Both the position numbers and the translations under genes were made by a program. From Paraphoma chrysanthemicola (lineage: Eukaryota > Ascomycota > Dothideomycetes > Pleosporales > Phaeosphaeriaceae), in the NCBI GenBank assembly GCA_020744225.1, contig JAGMWG010000015.1, forward strand, positions 310,001-374,000: a DNA stretch of 64,000 nt, read 5' to 3'. The notes under the pieces were generated by a model that had not been told where the DNA came from, did not search any database, and saw only the letters and a program-made list of their open reading frames with translations. How positions within the stretch are numbered: the first letter of the stretch is position 1; every line of letters starts with the position of its first letter. Shown in pieces: positions 13,552-24,092 of this stretch.

Positions 13552-15400
13552 ATGTATTTTATAAGTAAGTTATAAATATAAGTAAGTTATAAGCTCTACT
13601 AACTTTATACACTTTCTTTATCTTAATATATAATAGTTCTATACTATACTACTTAATTACTCTTAAATAAATTAAATATTTAGCTTACTATTATAGTAGT
13701 TACTACTTTATAGATATAAGCTATTAGCTATACTATAGCTATATATAATATTATTAAATTAATACTACGTAACTAACGCGCTAGTAAGTCTACTTAACGT
13801 AATTACTAGCTTAACTTAAAGAAGCTTACTTAGCTAGAAGAGAAGGTAATTATATACTATATACTTAATCTTAATTAATAAAAGTTTACGCCTATGTATA
13901 TAGCTATATATAATATAGCTAATAAGCTACTAGCTGTATATAGTATAAGTTATATTAAAATTTACTAGCTATATAACTTTATTAAGTAATTAGATAAACT
14001 TATAACGTGTTAGAACTAAGTATATAATAGGTAAAGAGCTTTATATAAAGATTTTATTCTTATATAATACTAGTTTTAGCTTATAGAGAAGATAAAGACT
14101 AAGTAAAGTATTTATAATAAAAACGTTTATAACTTTAATAAAGCTAGCTTTATAATAGATAAGATTATAACTTAGCTTATAATAATAGAGTTAGAGAGAA
14201 GAGATAAACTAAAGACTATTTAGCTTAGTAATTATAAGTAAGTAACTGTAATTACTATAATTAATGCTGCTAGCTAGATAATTCTACTCTTTTTTATCTT
14301 TACTAGCTAGTATTACTTCTCTACTTAGTATAAGAAGAATATTCTATATAACTAAGTAATTATAGTTAGTAATAATAGCTAAATAAATAATAAGCTTAGA
14401 GTTAAGTAGCTAAAGCACTTTAATACTTATATAAAGACTTATATTATAAGTATATATTACTTACTTATTCTTAATAGCTATAAGAGTTACTACTTACTTA
14501 AATTTTAAGAGCTCTATAAGAAGAATAATATCTATATACTTTATATACTACTTTACTTATTTTACTTACTATAGCCTCTTAATATTAGTTACTTCTTACT
14601 ATTAAAGTGTATATATAGCTATAAAGTTAAGACTCTTATCTAATACTATATTAACTATATTATAAAGCTTAAGTTTCTACTAGTCTTTAAGGTAGCTTTT
14701 AATTACGCGTTTATAATAGCTAATATTTACTTAGTCTTTTAAGGTATAAGTCTTATACCTTTCTAGCTAAATACTATCTTATTAAAGCTAAACGTATAGC
14801 TATATACACTTATACTTACTACTTTACTAAAAGCTATCTAGTAAGCTTATATACTAAGTAACGTACGTAAGCTTAAGATTTAATTAATACTAATTTATAA
14901 GCGTGTACACTAATATAAGAGCTCTTTACCTATATTAATTATTAAGATAATTAATTAGCTTAAGAAGACTACTAAAGTAATAATTCTATTAGCTAAGCTA
15001 ATATATAAAAGAATTACTAGTCTTAAGAAGACTAATAAGATAGTATTAAAGTAAAAGTAGTATAAGAAAAAGTATATATAGAAGTAGAGAGTCTTAATAA
15101 AGGTAGCTAGAGAGAATATACTTACTTAATATAAGACTAATTAGTAGATTACTTATAAAGAGTATTAAAGTAAAGAGTAATTAAGTCTTAGCTACTAGAC
15201 TCTTACGCGCTATAGTAAGTATAGAGAGACTAAGTATAATATACGTACGTGTAAAAAGAACTCTATAGATATAACTTAATCTATTATATTAAGATCTATA
15301 TATTATAATATATTATAGTTAAGTTATATACTTAAATAGGTATATAAAGTTAGTAGAGCTTATAACTTACTTATATTTACAACTTACTTATAAAACATAT
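13552..15400 (+). mobile_element. RIP-degraded pogo/DDE_1 transposon nested in copy A
   Basis: It is 1,849 bp long, with imperfect terminal inverted repeats of roughly 55 bp whose inner part reads TTTTATAAGTAAG at both ends. It is flanked by TA target duplications at 13550-13551 and 15401-15402. Plus-strand translation shows a pogo-type transposase: a DDE remnant LLILNSYKSYYLLKF, a QPLN-type block, and a C-terminal zinc-knuckle remnant ending NIRTCKK. Stops replace Trp and Gln codons throughout, so it is inactive. Confidence 0.75.
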
Positions 15401-15893
15401 TAGTTATTAGTATATAGTTTAAGCTAGTAAAGAAGATTAAAGTTAATTATAGTATTTATAATAATAATATATATAACTTTAATAAGACTAGCTTTTAGAT
15501 AAGTATAATTAAGTCTATAAAAGTAGTAATAAGTATAAAGAGATATATAAAACTTAATCTAATCTAGCTAAGTAATTATAAGTAAATAGTAGTTATTTAA
15601 AGTATTTATACTAATAAGTATATAACTCTACTCTTTATTATTTATAAGAGATACATTTATATTTCTATATAGTATAAAAAGATTTTAATACTATATAATT
15701 AAAAGCTTCTAGTTTCTAAGAATAGCTAGATAAATAATACACTTAGTCTAAAGTAGTTAAAGTACTTTAATATATATATAAAGGCGTATTAGATAGAAGT
15801 ATATAAACTACTTATTTTAGATAGTTATAAGAGCTATCTTAACTAGAATTTTAAGAACTACTATCTTAAAAATAAGATCTTAACTCTTTATAT
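15401..15893 (+). pseudogene. Fot/pogo transposon copy A, second piece (DDE region)
   Basis: This continues copy A after the nested element. It reads through a DDE block whose functional form is NFDETSF and ends with LLILDSYKSYLN, close to the 15896-18206 element. It stops at TATAT (15889-15893), the 5-bp target duplication of the degraded Ty3 element. The rest of copy A resumes at 39463. Confidence 0.75.
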
Positions 15894-15999
15894 TAACGTA
15901 AACCATCAGCGAGCTGGCTACATTAGCGAGCCGGCCACTTTTTCTTGGTACGACTAACACATGTTATGTATCTTTAATTTCATCGCTATTAAACAAGAA

Positions 16000-18126
16000 G
16001 CCTGCGTACGTCGTGCTAGCATCTAATTTAGAGGATGCCTCTGTATTCTTCTTGCACGTTCGCGCGTTATGCCTAGTTCTGCTACAGTTGCCACAGCGCT
16101 GTATAGCTAGTTGCGCTAGTTCTTAATTACTACTACTACGAGCCTTCTTTAAACGCTGTACTGTTAAGGACGGTGATAGGACTGCCTGCGACGCTCTCTA
16201 ACTGTACTCTAAGGTGCTACCTGTCTAGAGGCGCTTTCTTTTGCGCGATTTCCGCTTTGTTATTACTGCTAATTACTTCTTAAGCTTATAGATACGAGTA
16301 CGTTAAAGCGTATTCTTATGCAGTATAAGCTTACTACCTTTTATAAGCTAAGAGAAGCTAGCCTAGGCTGTAATAGGTAACTAAGTAAAAGACTTGCGTA
16401 TAAGCTTTAATTAAGATCTAAACTCGTGAGTATTGCTTAGAGTCTTTAACTGCTACGGCGTCTCTAGGAGGAGGGGTTCTAGTAGGGTACGCAGCCGCAC
16501 TTTAAGGCGATCTAACACTACCTGCGCGTTTAGGAGGACTAGCCCTGCTGCCTTAAAGGCCTTTCGACAGTTATTCTCTGTAAACACGTTAAAAAACGCG
16601 TCTTTAAAGGCTAGTAGGAAGCCTTTCTTGTTGATGTAGAAGACGCGTTAGCGTGCTAAGTCTCTAACGCGCTAGAAGTACTTACGCTTTAGCGGCAAGA
16701 AGTAGACTATATTAAGTAGCTAGAGGATATGCAATAAATAGGGGAGCATAGACTGGTAAATGGGTAGGGGTTGGGTCGGGGTTGGGTTGGATTACGTAAG
16801 ACCCTAACCCAACCCCAACCCAATACCCACCTTTTTCACGCTAAGCGTGGGTAGTGGTTGGGCTGTGGTCGCACGGACCATGGGTTGTGGTTGTGGTCGC
16901 ACGGACTGGGTTGGGATGGGTCTTAGTCATCAAAGCCTTGTTATAACAGCGTTTTATCACAGTTACGCGCAATTGCGCGCAGTCAAAAAAGTAACAAAAA
17001 AGTGACCCATGTGGGTACCCCGAACCCAACCACGACCCATGGTCCGTGCGACCCAACCCAACCTCTACCCACGCTAGTAGCAACCCCAACCCAACCTCTA
17101 CCCACGCTAGTAGTAACCCAACCCAACCCCTACCCACGGCCCGTGCGACCACGACCCAACCCATACCCACGAGTGGGTACCCCGAACCCATTTACCAGCC
17201 TAGGGGAGCATACAGAGGGTTAGGATCTTATTTTCAAGGCAGTAGTCCTTGAAATCCTAGTTAAGATGGCTCTTATAGCCGTCTAAAATAAGCAGTCTGT
17301 ATACCTCTACCTAACGCGCCTTTGTATGCGCGTTAAAGTGCTTTAACTACTCTAGACTAAGCGCGTTGTTTGTCTAGCTGTTCTTAGAGACTAAGAGCTT
17401 CTAATTGCGCAGTATTAAGATCTTCTCGTACTACGCAGAGATGTAGACGCGCTTCTTGTAGATAATAAAGAGCAGAGTTGCATGCCTATTAGCGCAGACG
17501 CTCTAGATAACTGTTACCTACTCGTAATTGTCTAGCTAGATTAGATTAGGCCTCGCGCGTCTCTCTGTGCCTGTAACTACCTTTATAGACCTAATTACGC
17601 CTATCTAGAAGCTAGTCTCGTCGAAGTTGTACACGTCGTCGTTGTAGACGCTGTACTTAGCTTTAGTTTTCTCTACTAGCTTAAACTACGCGCTAATAAC
17701 TGCAGGATCTTTCTGCAGTATCCTCTGCCTATCCTTAGCTTGATTGAAGGCTATTTTAAGCTTAGCTAAGCGCGTTACGAAGCGCTTAGCCTAGCACTTG
17801 CTAACAGGCTTTCTACTACGTACACCTAGTATCTTATTAGCTATATCTGCTACCTTGCACAGCTAGGGCGCAAATTCTTACAAATTAAGGTTAAGGATAT
17901 ATTAGACGATTGTCTGCTCTTTAGTTACAGTAAGCTTATAGGAGTTTAGACGAGTAATAGGGCGTAGAGTGATTCCGTAGAGCTAATTAGAGAGGCGCTA
18001 GTAATTAACGTTAAAGGCAGCAGCTGCACGTCGCAGGCTTTGAAACTGGCGTGCAGAATAGGCCTTAAGGGCAAGCTCAATTCTACCTTCTTAGTTATTT
18101 AATATTACGTTGTGTGGTTGAGACAT
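16000..18126 (-). pseudogene. Pogo/Fot-type DDE_1 transposase pseudogene
   Basis: The reading starts at ATG 18126 (MSQPHNVILNN) and runs on the minus strand. In order it shows a CENP-B-like N-terminal helix-turn-helix region, DDE motifs (NFDETSF near 17610, LLILDGYKSHL near 17280), a conserved tail (KAFKAAGLVLLNAQ) and a C-terminal zinc knuckle C-GN-C-SRTR-H-NART-C at about 16053-16104. In-frame TAG and TAA codons occur where relatives have Trp or Gln, as expected from RIP. The hAT-like MITE (16749-17202) also interrupts it. Such transposases cut at TA and bind their TIRs in the nucleus; this copy cannot make protein. Confidence 0.8.
16749..17202. mobile_element. hAT-like MITE filled with TTGGG-type minisatellite
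   Basis: This 454-bp insert has 17-bp terminal inverted repeats, TAGACTGGTAAATGGGT at the left and TAGGCTGGTAAATGGGT (reverse complement) at the right, one mismatch. It is flanked by an 8-bp duplication GGGGAGCA at 16741-16748 and 17203-17210. Eight-base duplications suggest hAT. The interior is G-rich and C-rich short repeats (TTGGG and CCAACCC variants plus two units with CCCACGCTAGTAG). No transposase is encoded; the long open frames here are low-complexity artefacts. Confidence 0.75.
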
Positions 18127-18206
18127 GATTGAGTTACTAACGTGTTAGTCGTGCTAAGGAAAAGTAGCTGGCTCGCTGATGTAGCTGGCTCGCTGATAGT
18201 TTACGT

Positions 18207-18385
18207 TATAAGATAAATAAGCTAATTAGTGTACTAGTAGCGTTAAGATAAATAAATATAAATATATTATCTTTATGTAAGAATAAACAAATTACTAAAG
18301 AGGTCTCTAGTAATCTCTTAGCTTATATAGTACTAGTATATATATAATAGAGACACAAAGAGCTCTATAAGATATAGGCCTTATA
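18207..18385 (-). repeat. 3' LTR of the RIP-degraded Ty3 element
   Basis: It is 179 bp and matches 39284-39462 with scattered transitions. Its first two bases, TG in a working LTR, are now TA, and the pogo element at 15896-18206 used precisely that TA as its target. Confidence 0.8.
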
Positions 18386-18399
18386 TTATTCTTCTTCTT

Positions 18400-18720
18400 A
18401 AGTTAAATTATCTTAATTTAAGAAATTATTTCTCTTCTTAAGTTAAATTAACTTAATTTAAGAGAGTATATCTCTACTTTAGTTAAATTGTCTTAATTTA
18501 ATAAGTTATATCTCTATTTAGGTTAAATTACTATAATTTAATAGGTTATACCTCTATTTAGGTTAAATTACTATAATTTAATAAGTTATACCTTTATTTA
18601 AGTTAAATTACCTTAATTTAAAAGGTTATACCTTTACTTAGACTAAATTACTTTAATTTAAAAGGTTATACCTCTACTTAAGCTAAATTACTTTAATTTA
18701 AAAGAAGCTATCTTACTATA
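18400..18720. repeat. Tandem array of about 40-bp units beside the LTR
   Basis: Repeated TTAAATTA...TTAATTTAA units with a period of about 40 bp lie just inside the LTR. This is the inverted partner of 8540-8850. The array belongs to the Ty3 family, so it is probably a structural or regulatory part of that element. Confidence 0.7.
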
Positions 18721-19952
18721 ACTTACTATATACTAAGTAGAGTTAAATATAGTAAAAATAAGCTAGTTTAGTCTAAATTAATATAATAAAGAGAAGCTCT
18801 AACTTTTTACTTTTACTTAGTAAGAGCTAAGTAAAAGAAGCCTTAGCTCTATCTAAAGCCTTACTAGCTTAAAACTCTTAAGCTTAGTATAGTTAAGTGT
18901 TTTTATAAGACTCTAGCTTCTAAACTTTTACTCTTTAGTTTAACTTTAGTAAGTTTCTAAGATTTCTTTTAGTAGATATATAGTTTCTAATAAGACTAGA
19001 TTAGAGTAATTTAAAGTAATTTAAGACTAACTATAGTATAAGTTCTTAAACTCTACTTTTATAACTTACTTTAGCTTAGTTTAACTTATATATACTATAT
19101 AAAACCTAATTTAGCTTATTTTAGCTTAAATTAACTTCTATAATACTTATACTTATTATATTAGATAGTATTAATATTAAAGTACTTAGTAAATTCTATA
19201 CTAACTCTAATAAGTAGAGTATATAGCTTTATATAAGCTGTATAACTAGAATAGTAAAAAGTATCTTCTTTATTTTTAAAGAGCTCTACTATAAGTTCTT
19301 AGTATTTCTAGAAAGTTTAGATATTCTAAAAAAGAGTATAAACTCTACTAATAACTCTAGCTACGTTTATAAAGTCTATTACTATACTATTTATCTTATT
19401 ATAAGTAAAGGCTGTATTACTATAAGTAAAAGGCTCTTAGAAAGCTTAGATTAAGCTAATTTAGTCTAATTTAGTCTTCTAAAAACACTAATAATAATCT
19501 TAAGACTATTATTATATAGCTAAAGATTATTTATAATACTTTTAAGCCTACTAAATATAGTAAGACTAAGTACTAAGCTTATACTCTAGCTAAAGCTCTT
19601 TATACTTACTTAAATTAGTAAGTATCTAGAAAAATCTAATTTAGATTAACTTAAAGTAAAATAAGACTAATAATATTATAGCGCCTTTTTTACTTTATAT
19701 ATAGTTAAGTTACGTCTCTATAATAGTAAAATCTATAATAATTACTTTTCTTAGTCTATAGTTTACCTCTATAAGAATACTAAGTCTAAGACTATACTTA
19801 AGATCTATAAGTAAGTAGACTAGTTTTATATTAACTCTCTAGTAACTAAGTAACTTAATAATTTCTAGAATACTTTTAGTAAACGTAAACGTAAGGTATA
19901 TAACTCTAATATAAGCTAATTTAGTCTAATTTAACTCTACTAACTCTAATAG

Positions 19953-20240
19953 TGAGTCGTTGATAGGTGGTTCGGAACCCATTTTACTGTTCATGGCATG
20001 TAGGAGCGAGTAACAAGATGGAGGAGACCTCTCTGTATTGGCTGTTGAGTATCTACCTCGCTGGTTTTCTACCTTTTTCTTTTTTTTTTTTTTCGTGTCG
20101 TGTTGTGTTCTCTTCCTCTCCCTGTAATATCAAAACGCTCCTGTAAAGACTAGCCGATCATGTGATCTGCTTACGTACATTAAGGAAATCAAGAACTCCA
20201 CGCAATACAAACTGAATGTGTCACCCTGTGCAACGGCACA
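19953..20240 (-). repeat. 3' LTR of the 13.64-kb element
   Basis: It is 288 bp and reads TGTGCCGTTG...GACTCA on the minus strand. Its poly-T run has 14 T against 13 in the other LTR; otherwise the two are identical, which indicates very recent insertion. Confidence 0.95.
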
Positions 20241-20256
20241 AACCTCCCCAACTTTA
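20241..20256 (-). other. Candidate polypurine tract of the 13.64-kb element
   Basis: Directly inside the 3' LTR the minus strand reads AAAGTTGGGGAGGTT, a purine-rich run where plus-strand DNA synthesis is usually primed. Confidence 0.6.
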
Positions 20257-20327
20257 AGCTCAGTCCCTGAGCTTTAACCTATCCTTTCTCTGTTCTCCCT
20301 ACTCCGTACTTCATCGCTAAGCCTTCT

Positions 20328-23300
20328 CTACTGTCCACGACCACGTCCATGTCCTCGACCACGAGTCGGAGGCTGACTACGAGTTGGAGGCTGACCACGC
20401 CCTCCTCGCTGAGTGTTTCCTCCACCACGATTGCGCTGAGCCGGAGTCGGTGTGTTTGGGTCTAGTGCAGTTCCACGCCCACCTTGCAGAGGAGGTTGCG
20501 AACCACTATACCCTGGCGTAGGCGTATTTGTAAGAGTCGACAAGGCGCTACCTGTGCTCGTAGTCTGGTCTGTGCCTGGGGCCTGAGTTTCCTGAGCAGG
20601 AGGCGAAACCTGAGTACTACTCTCTCCTCGCGGGCGCTGGGCCATGCTTCGCGTAGCAGGGCGGCGGGCAGGAGGTGGGTGTGACGATCGAGCTGGTGTG
20701 TCCTTCTGGGTTTCTGGAGAGTAGCCGACAGGCTCGTCCACTTCCCCCTCTTCCAACTGCCAAACCCAGTCTTGCTCACCTCCAAGCTCTTCCAGGAACA
20801 TGCGCTTCAGTATATCCTTCTGGCTCAGATCCGCGTCATGTTTTCGCCAAAGAGCCGACACTTCAGGCTGCTTGCCCTTGTTTGAGAAGAATGATCGATC
20901 AGGGACGACCTTTATCATTCTGCCCTTTCGATCTTCCTCGAACTCTGCGCCATACGCTTCCTTCTCGTACTTCTGGAAGTGCGCCCACTGAGTCTTAGCC
21001 TGGGCAATATTGTTCGCGCGCTCCTTCTTGATCCACGCTCGGATCTGCGGTCCCTTCCTCCCAATCAGGTTCTTCTCGATCTCCTCAATTACCGTAGGCG
21101 AATCCCATCGCTCCTGGCAATGTATTGCTCGCGAGATGGCTGATGAGAATCGATGGATAGTCATACCGGGCATCGGCCAAGTAATACCGCCATACTTGTT
21201 AGGATAACCTGAAGGAGTGCACGGTGCAGCTGTCAGAGTCTGATGAGCTTCAGCAATTTGGCGGTAGGTGCCCATTGCAGGATTTTCCATAGTCTCATGG
21301 TCGCCCTGAATTAACACAAACCACGGGAGGATTGTGCGTCGAACAGTCTTAGCTGGACCCTTAGTACCGTGGGGCAGCAGGGGATGGGAGATGCGGATCT
21401 CTCCCTGCTTGCACGGCTTGTCGTTAAACTTGACGTTTGGCCACTTCTTCTTTGCCTCATCGGGCCAGTCCTTGTTGCTCCATCCTTCAATGTGTCCTGC
21501 CTTAGTCTCCATTCCTTGCTCTTTCCTGAGTTCCATGTATTCCTTGGCGATGTTGTGGAAGCCGTCCATCATGATGGTGCAGTTCTGATCGTTTTCGTCA
21601 TTGAGAGAGACTGATCCCTGGATCATATCCACCCCATAGCCATACTTGACTGCCTGATCGATGTTAAGGTCGATGTGCTTGAACTCAGTTCTATCTCCCA
21701 CCATCGCGTACTTGGTGTAATACGGGTAGCTGATCAACCAATACTCGCGCCGAAGACAAGCGTATAACAGCCAGTACTCAATGTCTCCTCTAACGAGCTG
21801 CTGTGGGATAGAGTGGAACATAGCTCGATTCCAGCCCAGGTTTTCTTTCCCACCTATGCGGCGCTGGTGCCACCTGAACGCGTCGAAGGAACCGTCGATG
21901 ATTTTCACCAAGTCTGGATCTTTGAACATCCACGAGAAACAGTCAGTGATCAGCGTGCCTGTGCGCCGAAATTCTTTTACAATCCCAGTCCAGCCCATCT
22001 CCTTAATAATGCTATCGTAGTCCAGGTCAGGAGCCTCCAACATAGCTGGTCGAAATCGGTAGCTTAGCATATCTTGGTTCTCGTATTCCGCGCGAAATCC
22101 AGCTCGAAACAGGACGCGATACTGAGGGTCGTTCTGATATTCTACCCACTTGTTAGGGTGGGTCTTGAGGACTTCCAACACGTTGCTCATGTTTTCCTGG
22201 TTCAGCGCCCGATGCTGAAGTCCGACTTTGGCTGCAATGAAGCGCAGGTGGTGAAAGCACACTCGACTAATGTCTTTCAACTTCTCCTTGTTAGAGTTGA
22301 CGCGCTTGCTCCGGTCCACAATCTCCTGCCACCAGAAGCTCAGTAGTCGGCTAATCGCGGCTCCCTTAAGAGGCTTCTTAGACTTGCCGGCAGCCATCTG
22401 CTGGATGAGTTGGACGAGCTTCGAATTCTGGTCGCTGCATCGACACTTCACGTTGTCCCGAATTTGCTGCAAGTCCATGTTAGTCAGCCCGCCGTCATCA
22501 TCATCTCCTAAGATTTGCGGTTCTTCTTCCACGACGTCCAGGTCAATTTCGTCTAAGGCCTCTGGGTTGTTGGCCACTAGAGCCTTGCGCGCTGCGGATC
22601 TCAGCTGTCGAGTCGGCAGAGGGCCCTCCATGGCAGGGGCCACGTCCATGTTCTCTTCCTGGACCAGCTGTTCTATGAGTTGGTCGGCCTTAGTAGCGTA
22701 TTCGTGTCCTCTAGCCTCAAGCTGCTTGTCGGTCTTGCCCTCGGGATTTGGCTCCATGTCTCGGCCTACTGATCTCAGCTCTTGCAAAGCCCTTGCTTGT
22801 TCTTGCACCATCGCCTCTGGAGGCGCGAGCGGGCCCCCAGTTATGACTCCCCCATGTCTACCAACTGCTCCCAGCGTCATGTATTGCGCTGGGATCGGGA
22901 GGTTGAGTCCTTGGCACAGGGCAAGCTGATACTTCTCTTTCATCGTCTCCGCGTTAGGCAGGGTAATCTTCCAGTTCTCCGCAGGAAGGCCCTTGTGCTT
23001 GGTTGTTGGGTTCGTTGCCAGGTATTGAGTGAGCAAATATTGCCACATGCCGTTGAGCTCCCTATTCGTGAAATCCATCTTGTGCACGAGGCCGTATTCT
23101 TTGCCTTGGCTTGTGAGGTTGATGAAGTCGTCCTTCTGCCCTTGATCTGCTAGGACACCTTTTATCTTCCTGGAGGTCTCTGAGTCAGGGTCGCTCGAAA
23201 CTTTGTCGTGAACCCAGTAAGTAAGGCAACGAAGGAACTCTTTGCAGTCAGTCCAGTCCACCCCAATCAAGTAGCATTTCTTGGGTCGTTGTGATGATTT

Positions 23301-24092
23301 GGCCGTAATTCGGTTCATAACGATGGTGTTCAAAACAGGAACCAAGTCCTTCATGTGCATGCGCTTCAGAACGTATGCCATGTCCGTTATGCCTGTGGTG
23401 TTGTGTGGCAGGTCTGGACAGTAGGGTATGATGTAATCAGCCCATAGCTTGAAGTAGGTTTCCTTCAAATACGTGACTGCATTGCGGTGAGTAGTCATCC
23501 TCTCCCTCTTCCACTTCTCCCAGTCTGTGACCACTGGGTGTACGCGGCCGAAGTTGTTGGCGCCCCCGTATTGTGCCATAATTGCAGTCTGTGTGCGCAA
23601 CCAGTTGGAGAAACCTACGAGCAGGCCCGCCGTGAGGTCAAGATGAAGGGTCATACTGGCGTACCACACGTCTAACATGTCTCGAGCCTCAGCTGGGGTA
23701 ACGCGCAATAGTTGGGACCGAAAATCTTGTATAGTGCGACCGTTATCCCACGCGATAGGGACGTCCTTGTAGTCGGCTATATCGGCTGTCTCTGCACTGT
23801 AGTCATAGTTAACGCGAATTATTCTACCGTTGTATCGCATCAAGCTCGTGTCCGTGCGGTCAGGGTTAATCAAGGCTGATCGGGCGAGGGCTGACAAGCC
23901 TGCGTGCGGATCACCCTGGGCATTCGGACTGCTTGGATTGTTGCCCCGTGTAGGTGGTGACACCGCTGTTGTGAGGGATTGATGGGGTGACTGCGACTGT
24001 CGCAAAGGACTCGTAACTGCTGGCGCCGACGCGTGAGGGGACGCTGGGTTACTAGGCGGCTGGCCGCGACGGTCGGTGGGCGTATTTGGCAT
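20328..24092 (-). CDS. ORF3: retrotransposon protein with 2OG-Fe(II) dioxygenase-like domain and RG-rich tail
   Basis: It encodes 1,254 aa from ATG 24092; the open frame extends upstream without an earlier ATG. Residues 1-80 are Pro/Ser-rich. The next about 600 residues are not recognised and contain an acidic stretch. From about 680 to 940 the layout fits the double-stranded beta-helix of 2-oxoglutarate/Fe(II) oxygenases: FKHIDLN puts H806 and D808 in an HxD motif, GSVSLNDENDQN follows, and HPLLPHGTKG gives distal H908, with R918 ten residues on where the 2-oxoglutarate-binding Arg is expected. PhyH-like and TET/JBP-like enzymes share this arrangement. The C-terminus is Arg/Gly-rich (RGGRGQ, RGRGHGRGRGQ), a likely nucleic-acid-binding tail. 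No signal peptide or membrane segment is seen, so it is not an envelope. The substrate is unknown; the dioxygenase call is inferred from motif spacing. Confidence 0.7.
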   Translation of the reverse strand: MPNTPTDRRGQPPSNPASPHASAPAVTSPLRQSQSPHQSLTTAVSPPTRGNNPSSPNAQGDPHAGLSALARSALINPDRTDTSLMRYNGRIIRVNYDYSAETADIADYKDVPIAWDNGRTIQDFRSQLLRVTPAEARDMLDVWYASMTLHLDLTAGLLVGFSNWLRTQTAIMAQYGGANNFGRVHPVVTDWEKWKRERMTTHRNAVTYLKETYFKLWADYIIPYCPDLPHNTTGITDMAYVLKRMHMKDLVPVLNTIVMNRITAKSSQRPKKCYLIGVDWTDCKEFLRCLTYWVHDKVSSDPDSETSRKIKGVLADQGQKDDFINLTSQGKEYGLVHKMDFTNRELNGMWQYLLTQYLATNPTTKHKGLPAENWKITLPNAETMKEKYQLALCQGLNLPIPAQYMTLGAVGRHGGVITGGPLAPPEAMVQEQARALQELRSVGRDMEPNPEGKTDKQLEARGHEYATKADQLIEQLVQEENMDVAPAMEGPLPTRQLRSAARKALVANNPEALDEIDLDVVEEEPQILGDDDDGGLTNMDLQQIRDNVKCRCSDQNSKLVQLIQQMAAGKSKKPLKGAAISRLLSFWWQEIVDRSKRVNSNKEKLKDISRVCFHHLRFIAAKVGLQHRALNQENMSNVLEVLKTHPNKWVEYQNDPQYRVLFRAGFRAEYENQDMLSYRFRPAMLEAPDLDYDSIIKEMGWTGIVKEFRRTGTLITDCFSWMFKDPDLVKIIDGSFDAFRWHQRRIGGKENLGWNRAMFHSIPQQLVRGDIEYWLLYACLRREYWLISYPYYTKYAMVGDRTEFKHIDLNIDQAVKYGYGVDMIQGSVSLNDENDQNCTIMMDGFHNIAKEYMELRKEQGMETKAGHIEGWSNKDWPDEAKKKWPNVKFNDKPCKQGEIRISHPLLPHGTKGPAKTVRRTILPWFVLIQGDHETMENPAMGTYRQIAEAHQTLTAAPCTPSGYPNKYGGITWPMPGMTIHRFSSAISRAIHCQERWDSPTVIEEIEKNLIGRKGPQIRAWIKKERANNIAQAKTQWAHFQKYEKEAYGAEFEEDRKGRMIKVVPDRSFFSNKGKQPEVSALWRKHDADLSQKDILKRMFLEELGGEQDWVWQLEEGEVDEPVGYSPETQKDTPARSSHPPPARRPATRSMAQRPRGESSTQVSPPAQETQAPGTDQTTSTGSALSTLTNTPTPGYSGSQPPLQGGRGTALDPNTPTPAQRNRGGGNTQRGGRGQPPTRSQPPTRGRGHGRGRGQ

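Larger units (their letters stand above)
15896..18206 (-). mobile_element. Fot1/pogo-type DNA transposon, lightly RIP-mutated, carrying a MITE
   Basis: Terminal inverted repeats of about 65 bp begin ACGTAAAC and contain two tandem copies of an AGCGAGCYRGCTAC motif. The element is flanked by TA at 15894-15895 and 18207-18208. Without the 454-bp MITE and its duplication it is about 1.85 kb, the usual size for Fot-type elements. CpG and CpA survive far better than in the surrounding DNA, so it is younger or less exposed to RIP. It sits exactly on the outer edge of the RIP-degraded Ty3 LTR that starts at 18207. Confidence 0.85.

Noticed and set aside
16749..17202. Interstitial telomere (TTAGGG)
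   Set aside because: Units are TTGGG-type with other blocks mixed in, and bounded by TIRs and a target duplication.
16841..17252. Overlapping open frames on both strands rich in Thr, Pro, Gly and Val
   Set aside because: Products of the minisatellite inside the MITE.
22270..22929. 219-aa plus-strand open frame
   Set aside because: Shadow of ORF3 on the opposite strand; Ser/Cys-rich with no domain.
20328..24092. ORF3 as a retroviral envelope
   Set aside because: No signal peptide, membrane segment or Cys pattern of envelope proteins; the C-terminus is RG-rich.
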